This document shows, in pieces, positions 39,412-51,194 of a DNA stretch of 64,000 nucleotides. Each line of letters starts with the position of its first letter. Position 1 is the first letter of the stretch. The stretch comes from CATOSP01 sp965197545 (lineage in GTDB: Bacteria; Chloroflexota; Dehalococcoidia; Lucifugimonadales; UBA3495): assembly GCA_965197545.1 (NCBI GenBank), contig CBDANJ010000008.1, forward strand, positions 930,001 to 994,000. The letters are read 5' to 3'. A model generated the notes under the pieces. It saw only the letters and a list, made by a program, of their open reading frames with translations, did not search any database and was not told where the DNA came from. Position numbers and translations under genes: made by a program.

Positions 39412-39793
39412 CCGCCCGACAGACCGGCTGGCGGCCCTATTCATTAGTCTTTCGTCCGGTGCGGCGCAAGGTGCCACCGGTCTAATAGCACAAGGGGTCC
39501 ACCGCCATGATCAACAGCCTGCCCCCGCTTCCTTGGTTGCCCGGAGCGCGGCGTTGCCCCCCCTCCCCGACTTTCCCCCTCCTTAAACTCCATCATCAAA
39601 CTCCATCATCGCAGCCGGGTCGAACCGGCTGGCCTTCCCCCGCCGTATCCCCGCTCCCGCTGAGCGCGTATCCGGTGTCTTCAGAGTCCTTGGGCGACCG
39701 CCGCCTTCAACCATTCACCGGACCCGTCCCCTTCGCGCCCTATCGCCTGAGTCTGGCATCGAAATATACCCAGCGACCCCAACGGGGTAAGGA
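39412..39793. other. Intergenic upstream of the repeat protein
   Basis: No gene. A short direct repeat AAACTCCATCATC occurs twice at 39585-39612. The leader of the large secreted protein must lie here, but no clear promoter is seen. Confidence 0.4.
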
Positions 39794-41573
39794 ATGACCT
39801 CTCAATTAATCGTCCGACGCGTGACGCTCGTAGCCGCCATTCTCGTGGCGATTGCATCGGCGCTATTCCTGGTCACTCCATTCGGAAAGGGCGTTCCACT
39901 CGCCCAAGCTAGTGTTGAGAATACTCCGGCGACGGGTGCCCCGACCATCATCGGGACGGCCCAGGTGGGCGAGACGCTGACGGCGGACACGTCGGGTATA
40001 GCCGACACGGATGGTATGGACAACGTTTCCTTCAGCTACCAGTGGCTTTCGAGCCGGGACACCGAGATAGATGGGGCGACGACTTCCACCTACACCCTGG
40101 TAGAAACCGACGAAGGCAAGGCCATCAAGGTTCGGATATCCTTCACCGACGACGCCGACAACCAGGAGATGCTGACCAGCGCGCCAACAGCTGCGGTGGC
40201 GGCCCCCGCTCAGGCCGACTCCGAGGATGAGCCGAGTGAGCTGAGCTACCTTACCGTCGTGGTGACAGAGGACGACTCAGACCCCGACAACGTTGTTACC
40301 ACCTTCACCATCACCTGGAACGACGCTGAGGACTGCTCTGCCAGCTACAACGCCTATCTTGATGGCGTTGTGGGAGACCCAATTCATCTGGGCTCCGCAG
40401 CCTCGGAAGGCGAGCAGATAGCTGCTTCACTCACAAACGTCAGCGCCGAATCTATTGGCTTCGATGCGAAGCTGTACTGTGGAACGATTGGTTCGGGCCG
40501 GTTGGTAGATAGCCTCATGATTCCGGAGTACAGCCGCAGCTTTGACACCGTACCGATATCAAGAGCCTACCTGCCCAAGCCGGGCACCTATTCGACGGAG
40601 CCGGGACTGACTGTACTAACCGTGAGCTCCGGCACGCTCACCCCTGCCTTTCACAGCCAGACCCTGAATTACATCGTCCCGGACATGGCCAACGCCGACG
40701 GACGGATCACCCTAACCACCACCACGAAGGCCGACTACTACACCGTCGCATTCATACCGGGCAGCCTCTATTTTTATATCTCCTCCTGCTCCCACGGGGG
40801 CCAGCAGACCAGTGTGAGTTACCAAGATGACACAGGCAACCCGCTCTACCCCCTGACCGACGCGGATGCCAACACGCCCGGTTTCCAGATGGAACTGGAT
40901 GAGGGTGAGAACGTCTTTAAGATCCGTGTATGGCCGAACTGCGAAAGCGGTCATGTCTACAAGCTCACGGTCACCCGCGCCGCGAACGCTCCCGCGAACA
41001 CTCCGGCCACGGGCGCGCCCACCATCGGCGGCGCAGCGCAGGTGGGTGAGACGCTCACCGTGGACACCTCCGGGATTGCGGACGCCGACGGACTGAGCGG
41101 CGCGACGTTCAGCTACCAGTGGCTGTCCAGCAGAGACACGGAAATACAGGGCGCTACGGACGCCGCCTATATCCTCGTTCCCGGCGACGCGAGCAAGACC
41201 ATCAAGGTCCGGGTGTCATTCACCGATGACGAAGGCAACGCTGAGACGCTGACTAGCGCGGCAACCGGCGCGGTGGCGCCCCGCCCCAATAGCCCGGCCA
41301 CCGGCGCTCCCACCATCGGTGGCACTGCCCAAGTCGGAGAGACGCTGACGGTGGAAACTTCGGGTATCGCCGACGCTGACGGACTGACCGGAGCGACGTT
41401 CAGTTACCAGTGGCTTTCGAGCAGGGACACGGAAATCGGGGGAGCGACGAGCTCCACCTACACCCTGGTAGCCGCCGACGAGGGCAAGGCCATCAAGGTG
41501 CGGATATCCTTCACAGACGACGCCGACAACCAGGAGATGCTGACCAGCGTGGCCACCACTGCCGTAGCCGGGG

Positions 41574-42382
41574 CGGTCGACTCAGGGGCGCCAAGCTACA
41601 TAACCGTCGAAGTGACAGAGGATTATTCGGACCCCATCAACATCGTTACCAACTTCGCCATCACCTGGAGCGACGCCGCCGTTTGCTCCGTCGACTACAA
41701 CGCCTACCTGAACATCAAACCATCAACCCTAACGGGCGACGAAACTGAAGGGTCCCAACTCCACCTGGGCTCGGCTGCCTCCGACGGCGCTCAGATAACG
41801 GCAGGACTCACAGGAGTCCAAGGCGGTTTCCGGGGGTTCGACGTGGAACTCTACTGCGGCACCGATGGATCGGGCCGATTGGTCTCCAGAGTAGTCATTC
41901 CCGGGGAATATACCCGACCCAAGCCGGGCACCTACTCTTCAGAGCCTCCGCTGAGTGCGCTGGGCGTCAGCCACGGCACTATGACCCCCACCTTCCAAGG
42001 GGGCACCAGCAGCTACACTGTCCCGGACGTCGCCAATGCCGAGACCCGGACAACCATCACCGCAACACCCACGGAAGGCAACTTTGTCAAATTCTTCGAA
42101 GGATCGGATAGCCCTGTTATAGGTCTGATAGTCGACGCCTGGGGCCTAGGCCCCCGCCCTTCGGGACTTAGCGAAGACTGTTCCCGGGGCTTTGGCGATT
42201 ACTACGGCCCGCTGATCGAAATGACCGACGCCGACCCCGACACGCCAGGCTTCCAGGTGGACCTGTATGACGGCAGCAGTTACGTATGGGTTCATGTGTA
42301 TCCGACCGCCATCTGCTCTCTCGGCAAAAGTTATTGGCTTACGATCACCCGCGCCGAGGGGGAGGTTTCCTTACCTCGCCCC
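41574..42382 (+). repeat. Internal long repeat of the Ig protein, copy A
   Basis: An 810-bp block encoding SGAPSYITVEVTEDYSDP and the cadherin-like domain. It matches copy B at 43894-44707; the first 350 bp are almost identical and the rest is more diverged. Confidence 0.85.
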
Positions 42383-43893
42383 AACAGACCAGCCATCGGA
42401 CTGCCGGTTATAGCACCGCCGGGTAGAGATCCAGGACCGCAGGATACCTATCCCTACATTGCCTCGCCATGCGTCGGATGCACCATGAATGCATATGTTT
42501 CCAGCATCAGAGACCGCGATGGTTGGGACGAATCCACCTTTAGCTACCAGTGGCTTGCCGACGACGCCGAGATAACTGGGGCGACCGGTTCCAGCTACAC
42601 GGTGGGAGACACCGATCTGAGCAAGCCCCTGAAGGTGCGGGTGTCTTACACCGATGACAGGGGCAACGAGGAAACGCTAACCAGCCTTGCGACCAGGGTG
42701 GTGAAGCTGCGCAACTTCCTGCCGACAGGAAAGCCAGTCATCCTGGGCACACCGGAGGTCGGACAGACCCTGAGAGTAGATGTTTCCGGCATCAGCGACC
42801 CAAACGGCATGACCAACGCGACCTTCACTTACCAGTGGGTGTTCACCCCCTGGACCGACAGCGACGAATACACACTGGCAGACCGCGACGAGGGGCGCAG
42901 AATATGGTTGCGAGCGGCCTACACGGATGATGCGGGCCACCAGCATGTCTTGGAAAGCGCGTCCACAGACGCGGTGGCAGCACGTCCCAGCAGCCCGGCG
43001 ACGGGCGTGCCCACCATCACCGGCACTGCCCAGGTGGGGGAGACGCTGACTGCGGACACCTCCGGTATCGCCGACGCGAACGGACTGACCGGCGCGACGT
43101 TCAGCTACCAGTGGCTTGGGAGCAGAGACGCGGAGATTCAGGGGGCTACCAACGCCACTTACACCTCATAACCGCCGACGAGGGCAAGGCCATCAAGGTA
43201 CGGGTCTCGTTCACCGACGACGCGGGCAATGGTGAGACCCTGACCAGCGCGGCCACGGACGCGGTGGCGGCAGCGCCCCCGCCGCCGCCAGACAACGTGC
43301 GTGCGGTCACTCAGAAGAGCAGCGCGGTCAAGTTGACTTGGGACGCCCCGACGACGCCACGGTCACCGGCTACCGCATCGACCGCCGCTCTGCCGCGAAC
43401 CCCAGCGATCAACAGCGTTCCACTGGGCGCCCCCGGGACCGCCACATCCTGGTGGAGGACACCGGCAGCACCGATACCGGCTACACTGATAAGGGCGCGG
43501 AAAAGGGCGTGGAGTACGAATACCGGGTAAGCACCCGCAACGAGGCCGGGGTGGGCGCGGGATCGGACTGGGTTAGGGCCGGGCCGGAGCCGGCACCCAA
43601 CAACCCGGCCACCGGCGCGCCTGCGATCAGCGGCGCGGTCCGGGTGGGAGAGACGTTGAAGGCGGAGACGTCGGGCATCGCCGACGCCGACGGGCTGAGT
43701 GGTGCGACCTTCAGCTACCAGTGGCTTGCCGACGATACCGACATATCGGGAGCGACCAACGCCACCTACACCCTGGTTGCCGACGACAAGGGCAAGGCCA
43801 TCAGCGTCAGCGTCTCCTTCACTGACGACGCGGGCAACGAGGAGACGCTGACCAGCGTGGCCACCATTGCCGTGGTAGCGGCGGTCCCTGCCC

Positions 43894-44707
43894 CGGTCGA
43901 CTCAGGGGCGCCAAGCTACATAACCGTCGAAGTGACAGAGGATTATTCGGACCCCATCAACATTGTTACCAACTTCGCCATCACCTGGAGCGACGCCGAC
44001 GTTTGCTCCGTCGACTACAACGCCTACCTGAACATCAAACCAACATACCTAACAGGCGACGAAACTGAAGGGTCCCGACTCCACCTGGGATCGGCTGCCT
44101 CCGACGGCGCTCAGATAACGGCAGGACTCACAGGAGTCCAAGGCGGTATCCGGGGGTTCGACGTGGAACTCTACTGCGGCACCGACGGATCGGGCCGATT
44201 GCTCTCCAGAGTAGATATTCCCTGGGGACCTATCCGACCCAAGCCGGGCACCTACTCTTCAGAGCCTCCACTGAGTGCGCTGAGCGTCAGCCATGGCACG
44301 ATGACCCCCACCTTCCAAGGGGGCACCAGCAGCTACACCGTCCCGGACATCGCCAATGCCGAGACCCGGATAACCATCACCGCAACCCCCAAGGAAGGGT
44401 ACCACGTCAAATTCTTCGAAGGATCGGACAGCTTTGTGCTTAGTTTCATAGTCAAAAATGAGAGCCCAGATGCCCCCTCGGGACTAAGCGACGAGTGTGA
44501 CAGATCCAGGTCCTACAGCGATTTCTTTGGCCAGTTGTACGAACGGACAGACGCCGACCCCGACACGCCAGGTTTCCAGATGGACCTGTATGACGGCAAG
44601 AACTACGTATGGGTCCGTGTGTATCCGAACGCCGTCTGCACCCTAGGCGAAGGTTATCTGCTTATGATCACCCGTGCCGAGGGGGAAATTTCCTTACCTC
44701 GACCCAA
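43894..44707 (+). repeat. Internal long repeat of the Ig protein, copy B
   Basis: Second copy of the block at 41574-42382, same orientation. The high identity at synonymous sites implies recent duplication or gene conversion. Recombination between copies would delete about 2.3 kb in frame. Confidence 0.85.
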
Positions 44708-47700
44708 CACCCCTGCTAGCGGCGCCCTGACCATCAGCGGCAGGGTCCAGGTGTGGCATACGCTAACGGCGGACACGTTACAAGTCAGGGATCGTGACGG
44801 ACTGACCAACGCAACGTTCAATTACCAGTGGCTTGCCGACGACGCGGAGATTTCGGGGGCAACCGGTTCCAGCTACACGGTGGCTGCCACCGACCAGGGC
44901 AAGAGCCTGAAGGTGCAAGTGTCTTTCATCGATGACAGGGGAAGCAATGAAATTGTCACCAGCGAGTCAACGCGGGCGGTAGTCCCGTCCAACAGCAGCC
45001 CATCCGGCGTACCACGCATCACAGGCACTACCGAGGTAGGGCAGACGCTGCACGCAGATGTGTCCGGTATCGGAGACGTGAACGGTCTAACTAACGCGGT
45101 CTTCGAATACCAGTGGATGAGGAATACAGAGAGAGACTCCGGGAACTCCAGCCTTATCCCGGGAGCGAACGACAGGACATACACATTGGTAGCGGCTGAC
45201 CTGGGCTATTACATCAAGGTTGGGGTGAGCTTTACCGACGACCGTGGTAGCCGAGAGTCTATGAACAGCTTCGATTCGGAGGTAGTAACTGCGCCAAGTA
45301 ACTCCGCTCCCACAGGCAGTCCCACGATCAGCGGAACGGCGCAGGTGGGAGAGACGCTGACGGCGGACAAGTCGGGCATCGCCGACGCCGACGGGCTTAG
45401 CAACGTCCAGTACGAGTACCAGTGGCTTGGGAGCAGGGACACGGAAATCTCAGGTGCTACCGGCTCGACCTACACGGTGGCAGCAGCGGACGAAGGCAAG
45501 ACCATCAAGGTGCGGGTGAGCTTTACCGACGACGCGGGCAACAATGAGACGCTGACCAGCGCGGCCACGGCTGCGGTGGCGGCAGCGCCCACGCCCAACA
45601 GTCCGGCCACCGGCGCGCCCACGATCAGCGGAACGGCGCAGGTGGGTGAGGTGCTGGAAGCGGACATGTCGGGGGTCGCCGACGCTGACGGGCTTGGCAA
45701 CGTCCAGTACGAGTACCAGTGGCTGGCCGACGACTCCGAAATCGCGGGCTCTACCAACGCCACCTACACCCTGGCCGACACCGACGGAGGCAAGGCCATC
45801 AAAGTGGAGGTCGGCTTCACGGACGACGCGGGCAATGCAGAGACGCTGACCAGCGGGGCGACGGATGTGGTGGCGGCAGCGCCCGTCCACGCCAAGTCGG
45901 CTCCCGACTTGGCGGTGGGGACGCCGTCGGTGGACGACGCGAGCCCTTTCGCAGGGAACCAATTCACGCTGTCGGTCACTGTGACAAATGCGGGCGACGG
46001 GGCGTCGGAGCCGACATGGCTCCGCGGCTACCGGTCAACCGATTCGACGATCACGACTTCGGACACGGAGGAGGGCGGCCAAACGGTGAGCGCCCTTGCG
46101 GCGGCAGGCACCAGCAGCTTCGACCACGGGCTGACAGCGCCGTCCGAGGCGGGCACTTATTATTACGGCGTATGTGTGGACTCGGTGACGGGTGAGTCCG
46201 ATACCACCAACAACTGTTCTTCGTCGGTGCAGGTCACCGTGTCGGAACCTGCGCCGGACTTGGTCGTGATAGGAATAGATGCGACCGACAACATAGTGAC
46301 GGGGGGAAGTTTCCGGATAGGGGTGACGGTGACCAACCAGGGAGATGCGCAGTCGGCGGCAACAACGCTGCGGTGGAAGCAATTGGTGGATGGGACGACC
46401 ACGGAGATTGGCACGGCCGATCAGCGGGCCCTTACCCGTCCACAGGGCAGCTTCAAAACGATTAGGCTGACGGCGCCCTCGACCCCTAGCACGTCCTCCT
46501 ACTGGGCGTGTGTGGACTCGGTGGCGGGTGAGTCCGATACCACCAACAACTGTTCGGGGAGGGTGACGGTCACCGTGACCAACAACCTCGCCACTGGAGC
46601 GCCCACCATCACTGGAACGGCGCAGGTGGGCCAGACACTCACCGCCGACACGTCGGGCATCGCCGACGCTGACGGTCTTGCAAATGCCACCTTCAGCTAC
46701 CAGTGGCTTGCCGACGATACCGACATCGCAGGCGCTAACAGCTTGACCTACACGCTGACCGATAGCGAAGAGAGCAAGGCCATCACGGTGCAGGTGAGCT
46801 TCACCGACGACGCCGACAACGAGGAGACGCTGACCAGCGCGGCTACGGACGTGGTGGCCGGTGCGCAACCTACGGAGCCGCCGGCCAAGCCCAGGGGCCT
46901 CGAAGCCACCACGGCGACCCACGACTCGGTGACCCTCACCTGGGACGACCCCGGCGACGACAGCATCACCGGCTATGTGATCCTGCGGCGCATTCCCGGG
47001 GTCGACCCGGAGGGCCAGTTCGATGAGCTGGTGGCGGACACGGGCACGGCCGCCACCACCTACACCGACAACACGGTGGCAGCTGAGACTCGCTATACCT
47101 ACCGAATCAAGGCGATCAATGGGGCCGGAACGAGTGAACGCTCCCGCTGGTCCCACATCGACGTCCCGGCAGCGCCCGTACCCGATAAGCCCACGGGCCT
47201 CGAAGCCGCGGCGTCCCACGGCCAGGTCGTGCTCACCTGGGACGACCCCGAGGACGACAGCATCACCGGCTACGTGATCCTGCGGCGCGTCCGCGTCAAC
47301 GATCAAGGGGGCGACTTCAGTGTATTGGTGGCGAACACGGAGAGCGCCGCCACCACCTACACCGACAACGAGGTGGCGGCCAGCACCACCTACACCTACC
47401 GGATCAAGGCCATCAACGAGCACGGGACCAGCGAGCGTTCCCGCTGGGTGCACATCGACACCCCGGCGGCCCCGTAGCCGGTATCGAGGACTGCGCCGCC
47501 GAGGGCCGGGTTAATAGACCTGCCATTGCCCGTGGCTCAGTTCCCAGGGCAACGAAGGGTCCCGCACGCAGGGTAAAGGGGCTCGGGTGAAACGGAAAAA
47601 GGGGCCGCATACTCCGACTGGCTGGGCCGCCGTCCAATTCCCACGACGAAGGAACGGCGTTGCAGCGGTCGGGGGACCCGCGCCGATGCCGAATCACCCG

Positions 47701-47751
47701 TGCTCCCGGCGGCAGAAAGAGCGGAACCTGACAGGAGAGGAAGCAGGCGAA

Positions 47752-48006
47752 ATGAGGCGGAAGCGTCCCTCGCGGTCCAGGGTGGAGCTCAACCCCGTCG
47801 CCGTGTGGGAACTGCTGGACCAACTGGGCATAACCCAAAAGGAGTTGGCCCGCCGCAGCGGGATTTCCGCCGGATACCTCTCACAACTGATTCGCGGGGA
47901 GCGCAGCCCTTCAGTACGCACCCAGCGATGGTTGCAACAGGCCCTGGGCGTGACCGACTGGGACCGGCTGTTCATCATTGAACTCATTGAACCCGCCGGT
48001 GAGTAA
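47752..48006 (+). CDS. Small XRE-type DNA-binding protein
   Basis: 84 residues from ATG 47752, preceded by AGGAGAGGA. The helix-turn-helix is LGITQKELARRSGISAGYLS with QLIRGERSPS after it; the C-terminus ends in the acidic FIIELIEPAGE. A close relative is encoded at 54952. Probably a regulator of the integrative element. An upstream in-frame ATG at 47587 is less likely because the extra residues look non-coding. Confidence 0.8.
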   Translation: MRRKRPSRSRVELNPVAVWELLDQLGITQKELARRSGISAGYLSQLIRGERSPSVRTQRWLQQALGVTDWDRLFIIELIEPAGE

Positions 48007-48332
48007 CGGCCGGTCCACCGGGACACCGCCGCACCGAAACGCAAAACGGGCCGCATATAGACCGGCGGGGAGTACACCGCGTCGCGGCGTCCTCCCCCAG
48101 TTTTTCGCATCGGTCCAGCGCCCCCGGTCTCACCGGCCCCGCCCCCGTTCCTGTTCCGAGTTTGGCGCTCCCTCGACGATGTACAGGGGCTGGGAATTGG
48201 GCTTGACGTTCCATGTGGGGCCGCGCCGGTTCCCCGGCCAGGACCGCCGAGACCGCTGGCGCCAAATCTCGTGTCCGGTAGGGGGATAGGCGGTTGGCGT
48301 CGCGCCCGTGGCCGCCTGTTCTCTGGTCGCGC
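48007..48332. other. Intergenic between convergent regulator genes
   Basis: No gene or clear terminator seen. Open frames here lack coding character. Confidence 0.4.
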
Positions 48333-49151
48333 TCAGGCCCCGGTCCGGTCCTCGCCGGGACCGGCGCCGTCCCGCTCCGGCTGGGTCAACATCCGGCCAT
48401 AGCCCGGTTCGTCCACCAGGTGGGTCACCGACACCTGCCCCCGGCTGTCGTAGCCGGCGCGGTAGGCGTACTCCACCTCGGCGCCCCAGGGCACCCGGCC
48501 TCCGATGCGGACGGTGCCGCCGCCAGGGTTGTTACCACCGGCCCCAGGCCCACCGGCGCCGCGCACCACCACGCCGTTGCGGGAACCCTTCTTCCAGGCC
48601 ATCACCTTGACCTCGGCGGGCACCACCAGCTCCGCCGCCGAGGGCCGGAACAGCACCTCGTGCAGCTTCGCCAGCACCTCCCCCGACGGGGTCCTCCTGC
48701 CGTTCATGATCTGGGACAAATGACCCGAGCTGATTCCGGCCCGCCTGGCGACCTCGTTCTGGCTCAGTTGGTGCGCTTCCATGCGATCCCACAGGGCTCG
48801 CGGGTCCACGCTGCGTGGCTGGGCGGATTCGATCCTGGCCGGACCGTCCAGCGCCTCTTCCACCTGCGCCTGGACCCCAGGGCTCATGTTCCGCTGGCCC
48901 CGCGACACCTGGACCATGTACCCGTAACTCACCCCCACGTGTTCCGCCAGTCCCTTCAGGCTAAAGCCCAGCTCCCGGGCCCGCTCCCGGATGTAGCTGC
49001 TCTCCCCCTTCACCGGGCCGTCGTGCCGGTTGGCGCACTCGGCGGGCGCAATCGCCACCGGACCGCCCAGCGCCTTCTCGACCCGCGCCTGGACCTCCGG
49101 GCCCATGTTCTTCCGGCCCCTTGCCACCTCCGACATGTACCCGACCGACAC
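48333..49151 (-). CDS. Multi-HTH DNA-binding protein
   Basis: 273 residues starting at GTG 49151 with AGGAGG 7 nt upstream. It has three XRE-like units: an incomplete one (residues 1-30, YMSEVARGRKNMGPEVQARV), a second (FSLKGLAEHVGVSYGYMVQV) and a third (LSQNEVARRAGISSGHLSQI). A C-terminal beta-rich part has a glycine-rich linker (GAGGPGAGGNNPGGG). The first unit lacks its leading helices, so either it was shortened or the gene once began further upstream. It is divergent from the VirD4-like gene and may regulate it. Confidence 0.65.
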   Translation of the reverse strand: MSVGYMSEVARGRKNMGPEVQARVEKALGGPVAIAPAECANRHDGPVKGESSYIRERARELGFSLKGLAEHVGVSYGYMVQVSRGQRNMSPGVQAQVEEALDGPARIESAQPRSVDPRALWDRMEAHQLSQNEVARRAGISSGHLSQIMNGRRTPSGEVLAKLHEVLFRPSAAELVVPAEVKVMAWKKGSRNGVVVRGAGGPGAGGNNPGGGTVRIGGRVPWGAEVEYAYRAGYDSRGQVSVTHLVDEPGYGRMLTQPERDGAGPGEDRTGA

Positions 49152-49205
49152 CGCGACCCCTCCTACACCTACCAGACCAGGCCCCTCCAGGTGGACGGCG
49201 TGACC

Positions 49206-51194
49206 ATGGCCGTCCTGGGCGCGGGGGCGCTGGCCGCCCTGCGGGGCTACCTGTGGGTGCAGGACGGGGAGATACTCAAGGCTTCCCTGCTGGGCCTGGG
49301 CAGCGTGTTGGGCATGGTCGTCGCGGGCTGGGGCTGGTGGAGGTGGAAGAAGGCCCGCAACCGGGTCTACGACCCGCTCTTGATCCAGGAAAAGGTCTCC
49401 CGCATCGCCTTCGACGCCGAGCTCCAGGTCACCGCCTTCATGCCCTACGATACCGGAAACGAGCGGGCCGGCGACCTGCTGGACGGGGTGGCCGCCGCCT
49501 ACCGCCACTACAACCATCCCGCCGGGGCCAGGTTCAAGGTGAGCGAGGCCAGGCCCCTCTTCCCCGTGGTGACACTCCACCCCGCCGGGCCGGGGCTCTT
49601 CGGCAGGCGCAGCGTCCTGGGAGTCAGGGAGGTTGCCGCCCTGTGGCACCCGCCTGGGGAGGGGGACGAGACGCCCCTGGTGGAGCGGTCGGGGTCCAGG
49701 GCGCTGGCGCCCCAGGCCCGGGGTGTGAGGACCGGCGCCCCGCCCCGCGAGATCAACTTCACCGACGACCTGCTCAAACGCCATCACCTCTACGTGGCCC
49801 GCACCCGCATGGGCAAGTCCACCCTGATGCACCACGTCGTCGCCCACAAGCTCCGGGAGAAGGCGGCGGGCCGGGACAACGACGCCATCATTGTCGTCGA
49901 CCCCCACGCCGACCTGGTGGCCGGGCTGCTGGAGCAGGTGCCCGAGTCCCTGGTTGACAAAGTGCGTCTCATCGACCTGGCCGACGACGACGGAGCGCCC
50001 GGCGTCAACCTGCTGGACACCCGCATCTTCGCCGACCGCGACCGCTTCGCCGACCGCGACCGCACCGCCGACTCGGTGGTGCGGGTGGCCAAGGGCTTAT
50101 GGGAGCAGTGGGGGCCCCGGATGCAGTCCATTCTGGAGCACACCGTCAAGACCCTCCACGAGGCCAATGAGCAACGGGACGACGGCGAGCAGTACACCAT
50201 CCTGGACGGGCTGAAGCTGCTCTCCGACGGCAAGTTCCGGGCCGAGGTGCTGGGCCAGGTCAGCGACACCTACCTGCTGGACTGGTGGGTCAGGGACTTC
50301 GACGACTGGCACCGCCAGTACCGCTCCGAGGCCATCGCCCCGGTGCAGACCCGCCTGGCCTACTATGCATCGTCCAAGAAGGCGCGGGCCATCCTGGGCC
50401 AGTCCCGCTCCACCATCGACCTGCGGGAGACCATCCTGGAGGGCGGCGTCCTCTTCGTGTCCACCGCCCAGGGGACGGCGGGCCGGGACGTGGCCGCCCT
50501 GGTGGGCGCGTCGTTGCTCAACCTGGTGGACTCGGTGATCCGGGAGCAGGAGAGCCTGCCCCTGCACCGGCGGCGCGGCGCGCTGGTGGTGGTCGACGAG
50601 ATGCAGTCAATGCCCGGCGTCGATTACGAGAGCATGTTGTCGGAGCTGGGCAAGTACGGAGCGTCCTTCATCCTCGCCACCCAGAGCCTGGCCAAGCTGG
50701 ACGACCTCTCCCGCACCATGCAGGACACCATCCTGGCCAACGTGGGCTGCCTGGCCGTGTTCCAGGTGTCGGGCAGCGACGCCCGCCGCCTGGTGTGGGA
50801 GCTGGGCAAGGACCGGGTGAGCGAGGACGACATCACGTCGCTGCCGGTGCACCACTGCTACGTGCGGGCCACCGTGGGCGCCGACCGGATGCCCGCCTAC
50901 TCCATGATGGTGAAAAAGCCCGAACCGGGCGATGCCCAGGTCGCCGACCTCATCAGGGCCGGGGCCAGGGACTACACCACCAGGGCCGGGGAGATCGCCG
51001 CCGGCAACGCCGATGGGGAGCAGAAGATCAGCGAGTACCACCGGCTGCTCCTCGAAAGGCAGAACGGCAGCAACCCCGCGCCGCAGCAGCCACAACAGCC
51101 GCAGCCGGACTCCGGTCCAAATCGCAACAGGCAGCGCAGCAGGCGCAATGCGGCGGACGGGGAGCCTGCCGGTGAAGGGGAGGTGCAGGAATGA
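49206..51194 (+). CDS. VirD4/TraD-like conjugative coupling ATPase
   Basis: About 663 residues. Two hydrophobic stretches near the N-terminus (residues 2-15 and 27-46, GMVVAGWGWWRW) suggest membrane anchoring. The motor domain has Walker A VARTRMGKSTLMHH and Walker B ALVVVDEMQSM, plus FILATQSLAKLDD, as in TraD/TraG coupling proteins that pump DNA during conjugation. ATG 49206 or GTG 49200 could start it; AGGTGG precedes the latter. The next gene overlaps by 4 nt. No relaxase or type IV secretion channel genes are in the window. Confidence 0.82.
   Translation: MAVLGAGALAALRGYLWVQDGEILKASLLGLGSVLGMVVAGWGWWRWKKARNRVYDPLLIQEKVSRIAFDAELQVTAFMPYDTGNERAGDLLDGVAAAYRHYNHPAGARFKVSEARPLFPVVTLHPAGPGLFGRRSVLGVREVAALWHPPGEGDETPLVERSGSRALAPQARGVRTGAPPREINFTDDLLKRHHLYVARTRMGKSTLMHHVVAHKLREKAAGRDNDAIIVVDPHADLVAGLLEQVPESLVDKVRLIDLADDDGAPGVNLLDTRIFADRDRFADRDRTADSVVRVAKGLWEQWGPRMQSILEHTVKTLHEANEQRDDGEQYTILDGLKLLSDGKFRAEVLGQVSDTYLLDWWVRDFDDWHRQYRSEAIAPVQTRLAYYASSKKARAILGQSRSTIDLRETILEGGVLFVSTAQGTAGRDVAALVGASLLNLVDSVIREQESLPLHRRRGALVVVDEMQSMPGVDYESMLSELGKYGASFILATQSLAKLDDLSRTMQDTILANVGCLAVFQVSGSDARRLVWELGKDRVSEDDITSLPVHHCYVRATVGADRMPAYSMMVKKPEPGDAQVADLIRAGARDYTTRAGEIAAGNADGEQKISEYHRLLLERQNGSNPAPQQPQQPQPDSGPNRNRQRSRRNAADGEPAGEGEVQE

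Larger units (their letters stand above)
39794..47477 (+). pseudogene. Giant secreted Ig-like/CARDB/FN3 repeat protein, two frameshifts
   Basis: A single ancestral protein of about 2,560 residues. A signal peptide (VTLVAAILVAIASALFLV, cut near QAS37) is followed by at least 12 Ig-like units of about 90 residues with PATGAPTISGTAQVGETL and SYQWL, two cadherin-like beta-sandwich blocks (LSVSHGTMTPTFQGGTSSY), an FN3 domain, two CARDB domains (about 45,900-46,580) and two C-terminal FN3 domains. One base is missing near 43167 (stop TAA results) and one in a C-run near 43347; adding a C at each restores the frame. There is no visible anchor. Probably an extracellular adhesion or matrix protein. 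As given, translation would yield a 1,125-residue product. Confidence 0.85.

Noticed and set aside
46035..47453. 472-codon minus frame opposite the Ig protein
   Set aside because: Repeats of antisense Ig and FN3 codons; no independent motif or start signal.
39794..47477. Regular DNA repeats considered as an array
   Set aside because: They are coding, 270-bp Ig-like modules in frame.
48333..49907. 524-codon open frame on the minus strand
   Set aside because: Only the part below 49151 is real (HTH protein). The rest is antisense to the coupling ATPase gene, which has Walker motifs.
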